Part shown: positions 55,349 to 62,743 of the stretch, piece after piece
Numbering within the stretch: position 1 is the stretch's first letter
Layout of the letters: the number at the start of each line of letters is the position of its first letter
Source of the DNA: CAVSNH01 sp963729275
GTDB taxonomy: Bacteria; Actinomycetota; Acidimicrobiia; Acidimicrobiales; RAAP-2
Length of the DNA stretch: 64,000 bases
Assembly: GCA_963729275.1 (NCBI GenBank)
Contig: CAVSNH010000013.1
Span: 806,001 to 870,000, forward strand
Direction: 5' to 3'
Program-made: the position numbers and the translations under genes
The notes under the pieces: model-generated
What the model was told of the DNA's origin: nothing
The model's database searches: none
What the model saw: the letters and a program-made list of their open reading frames with translations, nothing else

Positions 55349-55354
55349 AGGATA
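55349..55354 (-). promoter_or_regulatory. -10 element TATCCT (leaderless) for ccr
   Basis: Ends 6 nt before the ATG at 55342, so the ccr-mce mRNA would begin at the start codon. The tandem 11-bp repeats lie about 58-101 bp upstream of that point. Confidence 0.5.
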
Positions 55355-55399
55355 GTCCGACCCATTCCCGCTCCTCCCGGCCGTCCGCCCCCCGGCTGG

Positions 55400-55443
55400 A
55401 CCTCGGCGTGGCCTCGGCGTGGCCTCGGCGTGACCTCGGCGTG
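55400..55443. repeat. Four tandem 11-bp repeats in the divergent ccr/thiolase promoter region
   Basis: Units are ACCTCGGCGTG, GCCTCGGCGTG, GCCTCGGCGTG and ACCTCGGCGTG, without spacers. Only the first base varies. One unit is close to one helical turn, so a protein could bind all four on one DNA face. They sit between the two divergent starts and upstream of both, the place expected for an operator or activator site. Confidence 0.75.
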
Positions 55444-55471
55444 CCCAGCGCCGGCCCACTCCGAGTGCCCG

Positions 55472-55477
55472 TATCAT
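55472..55477 (+). promoter_or_regulatory. Candidate -10 element (TATCAT) of the thiolase gene
   Basis: TATCAT (5 of 6 to consensus) lies 80 nt before the thiolase ATG, predicting a start near 55484 and a leader of about 74 nt. The 11-bp repeats would end about 41 bp upstream, a classical activator position. No clear -35 sequence. Confidence 0.4.
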
Positions 55478-55557
55478 GTGAGCCTGTCGTCGCGGCGCAC
55501 CCGGGCGCATCGTCGTAGGGGCGTCGCCAGAACAGCCGCAAAGGCTCGGAGGTCGTG

Positions 55558-56739
55558 ATGTCAGGGTCCATCATCGTCGCAGGTGCCCGCACCCCCATTG
55601 GCAAGCTGTCGGGCGCGTTGGGCGGCTTCACCGCCATGGAACTCGGCGGCTTCGCCATCGCCGCGGCGCTCGAGCGCGCCGGTGTCGCACCCGAGCGGGT
55701 CGACTACGTGCTCATGGGTCAGGTTCTCCAAGCCGGCGCCGGCCAGATCACGGCCCGTCAGGCGGCGGCCAACGCCGGCATCCCACTCACGGTGCCGGCG
55801 ACCACGCTGAACAAGGTGTGCCTGTCCGGGTTGAACGCCATCTACCTGGCCGACCTGCTCATCAACGCCGGCGAAGCCGACATCGTGGTGGCCGGCGGCA
55901 TGGAGTCGATGACCCAGGCGCCCTACCTCCTGCCCGGGGCCCGCGCCGGCTACCGCCTCGGCGACGGCACGCTGGTCGACTCGATGATGTACGACGGCCT
56001 GTTCGACGCCTTCGACAAAGTGGCCATGGGACTTGGGACCGAGCGGTACAACGGGGCCGACGGCGTCTCCCGCGAGCGCCAGGACCAGTTCGCGGCGGCG
56101 TCCCACGAGCGGGCGGCCGCGGCCATCAAGGACGGGAAGTTCGCCGACGAGATCGTCGCGGTGTCCGTGCCCCAGCGAAAGGGTGATCCGCTGATCGTGG
56201 ACACCGACGAGGGCGTACGCCCGGAGACGACGGTCGAGTCGCTGTCCAAGCTGCGACCGGCCTTCGACCCGAACGGAACCATCACGGCCGGCAACGCCTC
56301 GCAGATCTCCGACGGCGGCGCAGCCGTGATCGTGACGTCTGCGGCCACCGCCGAGAAGCTGGGCGTGGAGCCGTTGGGCGAGCTCGTGAGCTACGGGCAG
56401 GTGGCTGGCCCGACGCCATCGCTCCTGCACCAGCCCTCGAACGCCATCCGGGCGGCGTTGAAGCGCAGTGGGCTGGAGCTCGACGCCATCGACATCTTCG
56501 AGATCAACGAGGCCTTCGCCGCCGTCGGCATTGCCTCGTCCGACGACCTCGGCATCTCGTCAGATGTGGTCAACGTGAACGGTGGGGCAATTGCCCTCGG
56601 GCACCCAGTCGGCATGTCCGGCACCCGGGTGGCGCTCACCGCGCTGCTCGAGCTCAAGCGCCGAGGCGGTGGCACGGCCGCCGTCGCTCTGTGCGGTGGT
56701 GGCGGCCAGGGTGACGCCGCCATCTTGCGCACCATCTGA
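55558..56739 (+). CDS. phaA: Acetyl-CoA acetyltransferase (thiolase)
   Basis: A 393-residue thiolase. The acyl-carrying cysteine is in LNKVCLSGLNAI (about residue 88), the catalytic His in NGGAIALGHPVGMSG (about 347) and the second Cys in ALCGGGGQGDA (about 378). It condenses two acetyl-CoA to acetoacetyl-CoA, the entry step to the 4-carbon branch with hbd and ccr. GGAGG lies 5 nt before the ATG at 55558; a GTG three bases earlier is less well placed. Confidence 0.94.
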   Translation: MSGSIIVAGARTPIGKLSGALGGFTAMELGGFAIAAALERAGVAPERVDYVLMGQVLQAGAGQITARQAAANAGIPLTVPATTLNKVCLSGLNAIYLADLLINAGEADIVVAGGMESMTQAPYLLPGARAGYRLGDGTLVDSMMYDGLFDAFDKVAMGLGTERYNGADGVSRERQDQFAAASHERAAAAIKDGKFADEIVAVSVPQRKGDPLIVDTDEGVRPETTVESLSKLRPAFDPNGTITAGNASQISDGGAAVIVTSAATAEKLGVEPLGELVSYGQVAGPTPSLLHQPSNAIRAALKRSGLELDAIDIFEINEAFAAVGIASSDDLGISSDVVNVNGGAIALGHPVGMSGTRVALTALLELKRRGGGTAAVALCGGGGQGDAAILRTI

Positions 56740-56801
56740 CCTGCGCACCGCCTGATCTGCGCACTCGTCAGTCGGGCTGACGTGCAGTCGGGCAGTCGAC
56801 A

Positions 56802-56825
56802 GTCGGGCCGTCGGGCCGTCGGGCC
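56802..56825 (+). repeat. Three tandem 8-bp repeats (GTCGGGCC) after the thiolase gene
   Basis: The unit occurs three times without spacer in the convergent gap between the thiolase and the SixA-type gene, within a longer region of CAGTCGGG-type near-repeats from about 56769. It resembles the 9-bp runs near 49441 and 61265. Confidence 0.65.
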
Positions 56826-56842
56826 GTCCGTAAGGAAGGGCC

Positions 56843-57433
56843 TCAGTAGGGCGGCGTGAAGAGGCCCTGCAGCTCGGCGATCCCGCCGCTTGCGTCGCTC
56901 CATCGATCGATGGGCAGGTAGAGAGCGGCCAGGGCACAGGTCGGGAACTCGTGGGCCTCAAGGGCTTCGCGCCCGCGCCGAGCAGCAAATCCGTTTGTGG
57001 CTTGGTCGCCGCCCTCGACCAGAAGCTCGAGGGCGAGGCGGTACATGGTCGGGTTGTGCCCGACCAGGAGGGCGCTGGAGACCTCGTCGTCGATCTCTCG
57101 GAGCTCGTCCATGGCCGTATCGATGTCCGCCTCGTAGAGGGAACGTCGCTCCTCGACGGGGAGAACCTCACCGCTCGCCTCAACGAGAAGGGCGGCGGTT
57201 TGCCGGGTCCGGACGGCTGCCGAGCACACGACCACCTCGGGGATAAGGACGCCCTCGGTGCCGAACGGCCCCTCGCCGGTGGCCAGCGCCTTCCCGAGGG
57301 CAGTGGCGTCTCGCCGCCCTCTGGCCGTGAGCGGCCGTTCCCGGTCGCCACCCCCCAAGGGCGCATCGGACGCGGCCTTGCCGTGGCGAAGTATCCACAG
57401 GTACCTACCTCGGGCTTCCGCCCGTCCCGACAT
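56843..57433 (-). CDS. SixA-type phosphohistidine phosphatase (histidine phosphatase superfamily)
   Basis: A 196-residue protein with the RHG motif in LWILRHGKAA (about residues 12-20; catalytic His), VVCSAAVRTRQTAALLVEA with its conserved Arg, and LLVGHNPTMYRLALELL with the second His. This is the SixA subgroup, which removes phosphate from phosphohistidine proteins, though nucleotide substrates are possible. The ATG at 57433 is preferred; an in-frame TTG at 57451 would add six residues. A strong promoter lies about 154 nt upstream. Confidence 0.85.
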   Translation of the reverse strand: MSGRAEARGRYLWILRHGKAASDAPLGGGDRERPLTARGRRDATALGKALATGEGPFGTEGVLIPEVVVCSAAVRTRQTAALLVEASGEVLPVEERRSLYEADIDTAMDELREIDDEVSSALLVGHNPTMYRLALELLVEGGDQATNGFAARRGREALEAHEFPTCALAALYLPIDRWSDASGGIAELQGLFTPPY

Positions 57434-57593
57434 GCCCTCATCGTGCCTCAACGGGGCGTCGGGTGCGTTGTGCGGGCTGGCGCCGCGCGGCGGCGGGGGA
57501 ACGGCGACAAGGCCCTGGGCCTCGAAGGCTGGGCGAGCCGTCGAAGTGCTGTTGAGGCGCCGTCGAGGCCCGCGTGGAGCCTCACCAATTTAA

Positions 57594-57623
57594 ATTTTAA
57601 TTTGGAAACGGCCAATTTGTCAG
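57594..57623 (-). promoter_or_regulatory. Sigma-70-type promoter in an AT-rich island, reading toward the SixA-type gene
   Basis: On the minus strand CTGACA (5 of 6 to the -35 consensus) and TAAAAT (5 of 6 to the -10) are separated by 18 nt. This is the best consensus-like promoter in the window. It lies in a 40-nt AT-rich patch (57584-57625) and overlaps a GTCAGC/GCTGAC inverted repeat at its -35 side. Confidence 0.6.
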
Positions 57624-57634
57624 CTTAGGCTGAC
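57619..57634. promoter_or_regulatory. Inverted repeat GTCAGC-N4-GCTGAC overlapping the -35
   Basis: A 16-bp perfect dyad overlapping the -35 hexamer of the promoter above. It could be an operator for a dimeric repressor or the recR 3' hairpin; there is no U-run for a classical terminator. Confidence 0.4.
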
Positions 57635-57690
57635 GAATCGGGGCTCGAAGAAAACGAACCTGCCCGCCCCCGGCCACGCCACGTGCGCCG

Positions 57691-58296
57691 TCAGGCGTCG
57701 ACCTCGCGGCGACCCTCGAGGGCCCGGCCCAGGGTGAGCTCGTCGGCGTATTCGAGATCGCCACCGACCGGGAGGCCGCTGGCGATGCGGGTGACCGTGA
57801 GCCCCATGGGCTTGAGCAGGCGGGCCAGGTACATAGCTGTAGCTTCGCCCTCGAGGTTGGGGTTGGTACAGAGGATCACCTCTTTGATGCCCTCGCCGTC
57901 GACCCGGTCCAGGAGCTCGCGGACTCGCAGCTGGTCGGGCCCGGTCCCCTCGATCGGGTTCAGCGCGCCTTGGAGCACGTGGTAGCGACCGTCGAACTCA
58001 CCCGTCTTCTCGACCGAGACGATGTCTCTCGGGTCCTCGACCACGCAGACCGAGGTGGCGTCCCGGCGGTCGTCGAGGCAGATCGAGCACAGCTCGCCCT
58101 CGGCCACGTTGAAGCAGCGCGTGCATAGGGTCATGCGCTCCTTCACCGCCACGATGGCATCAGCCAGGCGCAGCGCGTCCTCTGGCGCCACCTTGAGAAG
58201 GTGAAAGGTGATGCGTTGGGCCGATTTCGGACCGATGCCCGGCAACCGGCCGAGCTCGTCGATCAAGGCCTGGAGCGGGCCCGAGAAGATGGCCAC
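57691..58296 (-). CDS. recR: Recombination mediator RecR
   Basis: A 201-residue RecR. N-terminal helix-hairpin-helix LGRLPGIGPKSAQRITFHLL, zinc finger CTRCFNVAEGELCSIC (about residues 58-73), Toprim domain (VCVVEDPRDIVSVEKTGEFDGRYHVLQGALNPIEG) and C-terminal Walker-like end are all present. It loads RecA with RecFO at gaps. The start is a GTG at 58296 that directly follows the dnaX stop, the usual dnaX-recR pair (ebfC is not between them). Confidence 0.96.
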   Translation of the reverse strand: MAIFSGPLQALIDELGRLPGIGPKSAQRITFHLLKVAPEDALRLADAIVAVKERMTLCTRCFNVAEGELCSICLDDRRDATSVCVVEDPRDIVSVEKTGEFDGRYHVLQGALNPIEGTGPDQLRVRELLDRVDGEGIKEVILCTNPNLEGEATAMYLARLLKPMGLTVTRIASGLPVGGDLEYADELTLGRALEGRREVDA

Positions 58297-60339
58297 TCAG
58301 CGGACCTCTTCGGCGCCCGGAAAGGCCTGCAGGAGCCGCTCCTCGGCCAGGTTCCCCACGTCGGCGACCTCGCCGAGCTGCGATTCGTCGAAGTAGACGG
58401 TTTCGTCCTCTTCCTCATCGACATCGGCCGTCGTGGGTCCGGCATTGCCAGCGCCCGGCGACCGGCCGGCGCCCCCTTGGGACGACGAGGTGGGCGCGAC
58501 CGAACTGGCGCGGCGGACCGGCCGGTCGAGGGCCGGATCGGCGCCGGGGTCGGTGACCAGGACCAGCGGGATCGGACGACCGAAGTGGTCCGCCAGCGCC
58601 CCCTCGACCTCACCGCGCATGTCCTCGCACCGGGTGCGGTGGGTCTCGTTGGGCAGCCCGTAAACGGCGTGGTCGCCGTCCACGCCGACGAACCGGCCGG
58701 CCTGGAACAGCGCCTTGGCCTTGGGCCGCAAGGTGCTGATCACCTGGTCGCCCCAGGCCTGGACAAGCTGGTCGCGACTCGGCAGTCCTTCTGCGGTCGA
58801 TGAGTCGGGCGGGGTGGCGGCGGGTGCCGGAGTGTCATCCACTGCATCCGGCCCGCCGGGCGGGGTTTGACCTTCGGGCGCAGCGATCGCCTCGGGCGCC
58901 GCTACCGCCGGGGGGGACGATTCTGCACTGGGCTCCGGGCCGGAGGCGTCCGCGCTCGTGGCCGCGGCCCGATCGGCCGCGTTGCGACGCCGGATGGCCC
59001 CGAGAGCCGGGCGGTCGGTGCCCTTCGGGCGTTCGGACGATTCTGGTTCTGCCGCGGCTGGCTCCCCCTCGACTGGCTGGTCAGTGGGCGGCTGGGCGGC
59101 GACCGAACCGGGACCGATCCGTTCCCTCAAAGCCGATGGGCCCGATCGCGCCGGACGGCTCGGCGTCGTCCCGCCCCCGCCCCCGGCGGGGGAAATGGGA
59201 GAGCCGCCCCCGGCCCCGGCGTCTCGCGACTTCACCTCCAATCGCTCGATGCGCGCCAGCAACGCCGTCGGTGAATCGTCGACTTCGGGATGGGCGAGGC
59301 GGACGAGGGCGACTTCGAGGTTCACCCGGGGATCGGGTGCGTCGCGCATGGCCACCTGGGCGAGGCCCAGCTCCTCCATGGCGCGCACCAGGGAGGCGAG
59401 CCCCATGCGCTCGGCCTGTGACCGGCGCGCCTCGCGCTCGGCCTCGGACACGGCGACCAGGTCGGGCGCGACCAAGGTCAGGAAGCGCTGCCGCAGATGG
59501 TCGACGAGGTCGCCGGCCAGCTGTTGGGGACCGAACCCAGCCCCCGTGAGCTGGGCGATGGCGACGAGGGCCCGACCGGCGTCCCGCTCGGCGAGCGCTT
59601 CGACGACCTCATCGAGTTCCGGGATGTCGTCGTCGACCGTCTCCGACGCCGACACCTGGTCGAGCACCGACAGGGCGTCACGGGCCGAGCCCCGTCCGCG
59701 GCGCACGGCCAGGTCGATGGCTTGGTCGGGGACCTCGAGATGGGCCTGGTCGCGAACGTGCGAGAGCAACTCGCCGAGCACGTCGGGTCCAAGGAGGCGG
59801 AACTCGAAGTGCTGGGTCCGGCTCCGGATGGTGGGGAGCACCTTTTGGGGGTCGGTTGTGGCCAGCACGAACACGACGTGGGAGGGGGGCTCCTCGAGCG
59901 TCTTGAGCAGGGCGTTGGACGCCGGGGTGGAGAGCATGTGGACCTCGTCCACGATGTAGACCTTCTGGCGGCCGGGGGTGCCCAACGCCGCCCGGGCCAC
60001 GAGGTCGCGCATGGCCTCCACTCCGTTGTTGGACGCGGCGTCGAGCTCGTGGACGTCGAGTGATGTCCCCTTGGTGATCTCGACGCAGGAGGTGCAGACC
60101 CCGCATGGCTCACCGTCGCGGAGGTCGGTGCAATTGAGCGCTTTGGCCAGCACCCGGGCCGTCGTGGTCTTGCCGGTGCCCCGGGGTCCGCTGAACAGGT
60201 AGGCATGCGCCACCCGGCCGTCACGCACCGCGTTACGGAGGGCGAGGACGATGTGGTCCTGGCCACGGATCTCCGAGAAGGTGGCGGGCCGGAACCGACG
60301 GTAGAGGGACTGGTAGGGCTCGTCGGGGATGTCGGCCAT
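58297..60339 (-). CDS. dnaX: DNA polymerase III subunit gamma/tau
   Basis: A 680-residue clamp-loader ATPase. Walker A GPRGTGKTT is at about residues 45-53, the four-cysteine zinc module CTDLRDGEPCGVCTSC at about 68-83, Walker B VYIVDEVHML near 130, and the SRC motif in PTIRSRTQHF. After domain III the protein has a Pro/Ala/Gly-rich linker (about 380-560) and a tau-like C-terminal domain. I see no A-rich slippery site that would make gamma by frameshift. TAGGCT 8 nt upstream suggests a leaderless start. Confidence 0.96.
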   Translation of the reverse strand: MADIPDEPYQSLYRRFRPATFSEIRGQDHIVLALRNAVRDGRVAHAYLFSGPRGTGKTTTARVLAKALNCTDLRDGEPCGVCTSCVEITKGTSLDVHELDAASNNGVEAMRDLVARAALGTPGRQKVYIVDEVHMLSTPASNALLKTLEEPPSHVVFVLATTDPQKVLPTIRSRTQHFEFRLLGPDVLGELLSHVRDQAHLEVPDQAIDLAVRRGRGSARDALSVLDQVSASETVDDDIPELDEVVEALAERDAGRALVAIAQLTGAGFGPQQLAGDLVDHLRQRFLTLVAPDLVAVSEAEREARRSQAERMGLASLVRAMEELGLAQVAMRDAPDPRVNLEVALVRLAHPEVDDSPTALLARIERLEVKSRDAGAGGGSPISPAGGGGGTTPSRPARSGPSALRERIGPGSVAAQPPTDQPVEGEPAAAEPESSERPKGTDRPALGAIRRRNAADRAAATSADASGPEPSAESSPPAVAAPEAIAAPEGQTPPGGPDAVDDTPAPAATPPDSSTAEGLPSRDQLVQAWGDQVISTLRPKAKALFQAGRFVGVDGDHAVYGLPNETHRTRCEDMRGEVEGALADHFGRPIPLVLVTDPGADPALDRPVRRASSVAPTSSSQGGAGRSPGAGNAGPTTADVDEEEDETVYFDESQLGEVADVGNLAEERLLQAFPGAEEVR

Positions 60340-60347
60340 GTGGGCGG

Positions 60348-60353
60348 AGCCTA
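60348..60353 (-). promoter_or_regulatory. -10 element TAGGCT (leaderless) for dnaX-recR
   Basis: Ends 8 nt before the ATG at 60339; no ribosome-binding sequence nearby. Confidence 0.45.
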
Positions 60354-60427
60354 CCGTCCGGCCATCTCAGGGCAGTGGGCCTGCCGACCGTCAGTGTGGG
60401 CCCGAAAACCCCTTCGACCACTCCAGG

Positions 60428-60433
60428 TACCGT
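60428..60433 (+). promoter_or_regulatory. -10 element TACCGT (leaderless) for the membrane GAF protein
   Basis: Ends 6 nt before the ATG at 60440. It lies 75 bp from the divergent dnaX element. Confidence 0.5.
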
Positions 60434-60439
60434 TTGGCC

Positions 60440-61174
60440 ATGACGCCCCTGCGGGAATCCGCAGAGACGACGTTGGCCTGGGGGCGGGGCAACCGGATGG
60501 CCGTGGTCGGTCTTGCGTTGGCCCTGGTTGCTGTGCCCACCTTCGCCAGCCTGTTTCCCGGATTCATCGATCGAACACCGCGGCCCTACCGCGTTGCCGT
60601 CATGGTCGGATGGCTGGGAGTGGCCGCAATGGTGACCATCGCCAGCCGGCAACGCGAAACCGCCGAGGGTTCCATGACTCGGGCGAACCAGCAGGTCGTG
60701 CTGCGTCATTTCCTGGCCCTCGTCCTTGGGCCTCACACCGGCTTGCCGACCCACTACCGGTTCTCCCTCTACCGGATTGATGGGACGGGCAACTTCCTTC
60801 TTCCCTGGTATCCCGACCAGTCAGTGAACCCCAACGACCCATCCGTGCTCCGGGTTGGCCAGGGTGCCACTGGCTACGCCTATGCACACCGGGAGATGGT
60901 GTTTGCCGTCGGCACCGACGTGTCGAGTCCCGAGTTCGGCCTTTCCCCTACCCAACAAGACCTTTTCTCTGGTGATGTGATGGTCGGAGCCGTACCCATC
61001 CGGCTCGCGACCAACGAGCTGGTCGGCGCGCTCAGCGTGACGAGCCACCTCAACGACGGTTACTTCGTCTCCGAAACCAACGACGTTCACCCCGACGGGG
61101 TTGCGCTGCTTCAACGCCTCGCCGACGAGATCGGAGACCTGCTCAGCGTCGAAGGAATGGAAATGGATTGGTGA
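60440..61174 (+). CDS. Membrane protein with C-terminal GAF-like domain
   Basis: A 244-residue protein. Two membrane segments (about residues 20-38 and 51-69) are followed by a cytosolic region (85-240) with GAF-domain features: FSLYRIDGTGNFLLPWYP, LRVGQGATGYAYAHREMVFA and MVGAVPIRLATNELVGALSVTSHLNDGYF. No kinase, cyclase or DNA-binding part follows, so it is a sensor without a visible output. No family name can be given. It sits between dnaX and the SRP RNA gene. Leaderless start. Confidence 0.75.
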   Translation: MTPLRESAETTLAWGRGNRMAVVGLALALVAVPTFASLFPGFIDRTPRPYRVAVMVGWLGVAAMVTIASRQRETAEGSMTRANQQVVLRHFLALVLGPHTGLPTHYRFSLYRIDGTGNFLLPWYPDQSVNPNDPSVLRVGQGATGYAYAHREMVFAVGTDVSSPEFGLSPTQQDLFSGDVMVGAVPIRLATNELVGALSVTSHLNDGYFVSETNDVHPDGVALLQRLADEIGDLLSVEGMEMDW

Positions 61175-61264
61175 GCGAGACCGTGAAACGGACGGAGTCG
61201 GGATGCCCGACGGAACTAGGTCGCCAATCGGTGTCCGCCCGCGGGAGGACGACTCGGTAGGGCC

Positions 61265-61291
61265 ATCGTCCGGCTCGTCCGGCCCGTCCGG
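61265..61291 (+). repeat. Three tandem 9-bp repeats (xxCGTCCGG)
   Basis: Units ATCGTCCGG, CTCGTCCGG and CCCGTCCGG follow one another in the gap between the GAF protein and the SRP RNA gene. The sequence is related to the runs at 49441 and 56802. Confidence 0.6.
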
Positions 61292-61316
61292 AATAATGCT
61301 GGGCAGGGCATCCAAA

Positions 61317-61451
61317 GCCCGATGCTCGGTGCGACGGCCAGATTGGCTGCGGCACACGCCCAGACCCGCTGAGAGCTGCTGCCTTCCGACCCTGACTCGA
61401 TTCACAGGAAGACGTTGCGCAGGACCCAGCCGTCGCACCCAGCATCGGGGC
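61317..61451 (-). ncRNA. ffs: Signal recognition particle RNA (small bacterial type)
   Basis: On the minus strand the conserved domain IV core GTCAGGGTCGGAAGGCAGCAG is present with the following CTCAGCGGGTC strand, flanked by GCGCAACG and GTGTGCCGC as in E. coli 4.5S RNA. Outer arms GCCCCGATGCTGGGTGCGACGG and CCGTCGCACCGAGCATCGGGC pair over about 22 bp, so the RNA is a single long hairpin of about 135 nt. It binds Ffh to target membrane proteins. Ends are set by the closing stem and may be off by a few bases. Placement near dnaX and tRNA-Ser is common. Confidence 0.92.
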
Positions 61452-61537
61452 GTTTCGACTTTACCCGCTCGTCCCTTACGCCGTTAGCCTGTCGAGTCTG
61501 CGAACGCACCCGCCAACGGGATGCGGGCGTGCAAACC

Positions 61538-61622
61538 GGAGGCGTGCGAGAGCGGCCGAATCGGCACGATTGGAAATCGTGTGTGGGGAAACTCACCGTG
61601 GGTTCAAATCCCACCGCCTCCG
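61538..61622 (+). tRNA. trnS: tRNA-Ser (GGA)
   Basis: Class II tRNA of 85 nt. Acceptor GGAGGCG pairs with CGCCTCC, discriminator G, long variable arm, anticodon GGA at 61572-61574. No encoded CCA. Only three bases separate its 3' end from the tadA ATG. Confidence 0.96.
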
Positions 61623-61625
61623 CTC

Positions 61626-62099
61626 ATGACCGTACCGACGACTGGCATCGACGACGACGACGCCATGGGCCTGGCCCTGGCCGAGGCGGCCAAGGCCCCT
61701 GAGCACGGCGACGTGCCGGTGGGCGCGGTGGCCGTCCGGGGAGGAGTGGTGATTGCCGCCCGCCACAACGAGCGGGAACAGCGGGCTGATCCGACGGCTC
61801 ACGCCGAGCTACTCGCCCTCGCCGATGCCGCCCGGGCTACCGGTGGGTGGCGCCTCAGCGGCGTGACTCTGTTCGTGACCTTGGAACCGTGCCCGATGTG
61901 CGCCGGCGGGCTCGTCGCGGCGAGGGTCAGTCGGCTGGTCTTCGGCGCTGCCGATCCCAAAGCCGGAGCGTGCGGATCGCTCTACAACCTGTGCGTCGAT
62001 CCTCGTCTCAACCACGAGGTCGCCGTCGAATCAGGGATGCGGGACGCCGAGTCAGCCACACTGCTAACCCAGTTCTTCGCCGGCCGGCGTGACGGGTAG
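61626..62099 (+). CDS. tadA: tRNA(Arg)-specific adenosine deaminase
   Basis: A 157-residue deaminase. The zinc and proton-shuttle motif HAE is in ADPTAHAELLAL (about residue 59), and the second zinc motif in TLEPCPMCAGGLV (about 90-100). It converts A34 to inosine in tRNA-Arg(ACG). The ATG at 61626 lies 3 nt after tRNA-Ser(GGA), so the tRNA processing cut would release a nearly leaderless mRNA; an in-frame ATG at 61665 is the alternative start. A second tRNA-Ser follows 10 nt after its stop. Confidence 0.95.
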   Translation: MTVPTTGIDDDDAMGLALAEAAKAPEHGDVPVGAVAVRGGVVIAARHNEREQRADPTAHAELLALADAARATGGWRLSGVTLFVTLEPCPMCAGGLVAARVSRLVFGAADPKAGACGSLYNLCVDPRLNHEVAVESGMRDAESATLLTQFFAGRRDG

Positions 62100-62109
62100 C
62101 CTCTCCGGC

Positions 62110-62196
62110 GGAGGGATGCGAGAGTGGCCGAATCGGACGGTCTCGAAAACCGTTGTGCCCGTTTGGGTACCGTGGGTTCGAATCCCACTCCCTCCG
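62110..62196 (+). tRNA. trnS: tRNA-Ser (CGA)
   Basis: Class II tRNA of 87 nt. Acceptor GGAGGGA pairs with TCCCTCC, discriminator G, long variable arm, anticodon CGA at 62144-62146 within loop CTCGAAA. No encoded CCA. Likely the same transcript as tRNA-Ser(GGA) and tadA. Confidence 0.96.
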
Positions 62197-62329
62197 CTCG
62201 GCACCAAGTTACCAAGTAGGTGCAGGTCAGTCCGGGCGCCGTCTGTCGGATCGCCCAGTCATGGAAGCGCGGCGTTTCGAACCCGCGGACCTTGAGTATC
62301 CGGTTCGGACACCATGTCCTGCGATGTCG

Positions 62330-62743
62330 TCAGCGAGTTTCGTCCCCGGCCAGGTGTTCAGCCATCGCACGATGCAGCTGCTCGGAGATCCCGGGATCGA
62401 CCTCGAGGAGTGCGGAGAATTCGCGCCGACCGATCACATCGATAACGACATCGGTCTTGGCCAAGACCGTGGCTGTGCGCCGCCGATCGCTGAGAAGCGC
62501 AATCTCGCCGAAACACGAGCCGGCACTGCAGGTGTTGACCACCTCGCCATCGATGATCACATCTACTGTGCCGTCCAGGACCACGATGAACTCGTGGCCT
62601 ATCCCACCCTGCTGGGTCAGCTCCCGACCTTCGCCAAGCTCGAGTCTCGTGGTCAGGTTCGACACCCGCTCGAGTTGTTTTCTGGATAGACCAGCGAACA
62701 AGGGAACCTCGGCAAGTAGCTCGGCAGTGGTTTTAAAGGCCAT
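62330..62743 (-). CDS. Stand-alone cyclic-nucleotide-binding domain protein
   Basis: A 137-residue protein consisting only of a CRP/FNR-type sensor domain: LLAEVPLFAGLSRKQLERV opening, GGIGHEFIVVLDGTVDVIIDGEVV beta-roll, phosphate-binding cassette GSCFGEIALLSDRRRTATV (Gly-Glu and Arg of cAMP-binding proteins), then a short C-helix. There is no helix-turn-helix or enzyme domain. GGAGG lies 7 nt before the ATG at 62743, which fixes the start. It could sequester cyclic nucleotide or regulate a partner protein. Confidence 0.88.
   Translation of the reverse strand: MAFKTTAELLAEVPLFAGLSRKQLERVSNLTTRLELGEGRELTQQGGIGHEFIVVLDGTVDVIIDGEVVNTCSAGSCFGEIALLSDRRRTATVLAKTDVVIDVIGRREFSALLEVDPGISEQLHRAMAEHLAGDETR

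Noticed and set aside
58297..60339. Possible programmed frameshift in dnaX
   Set aside because: No A-rich slippery heptamer with a following hairpin was seen; the full-length tau-like protein is taken as the only product.
62255..62300. A T-arm-like sequence (GGGTTCGAAACGCCGCG on the minus strand) near tRNA-Ser
   Set aside because: The stem does not pair properly and no acceptor or anticodon arm can be drawn, so it is not called a tRNA or a tRNA remnant.
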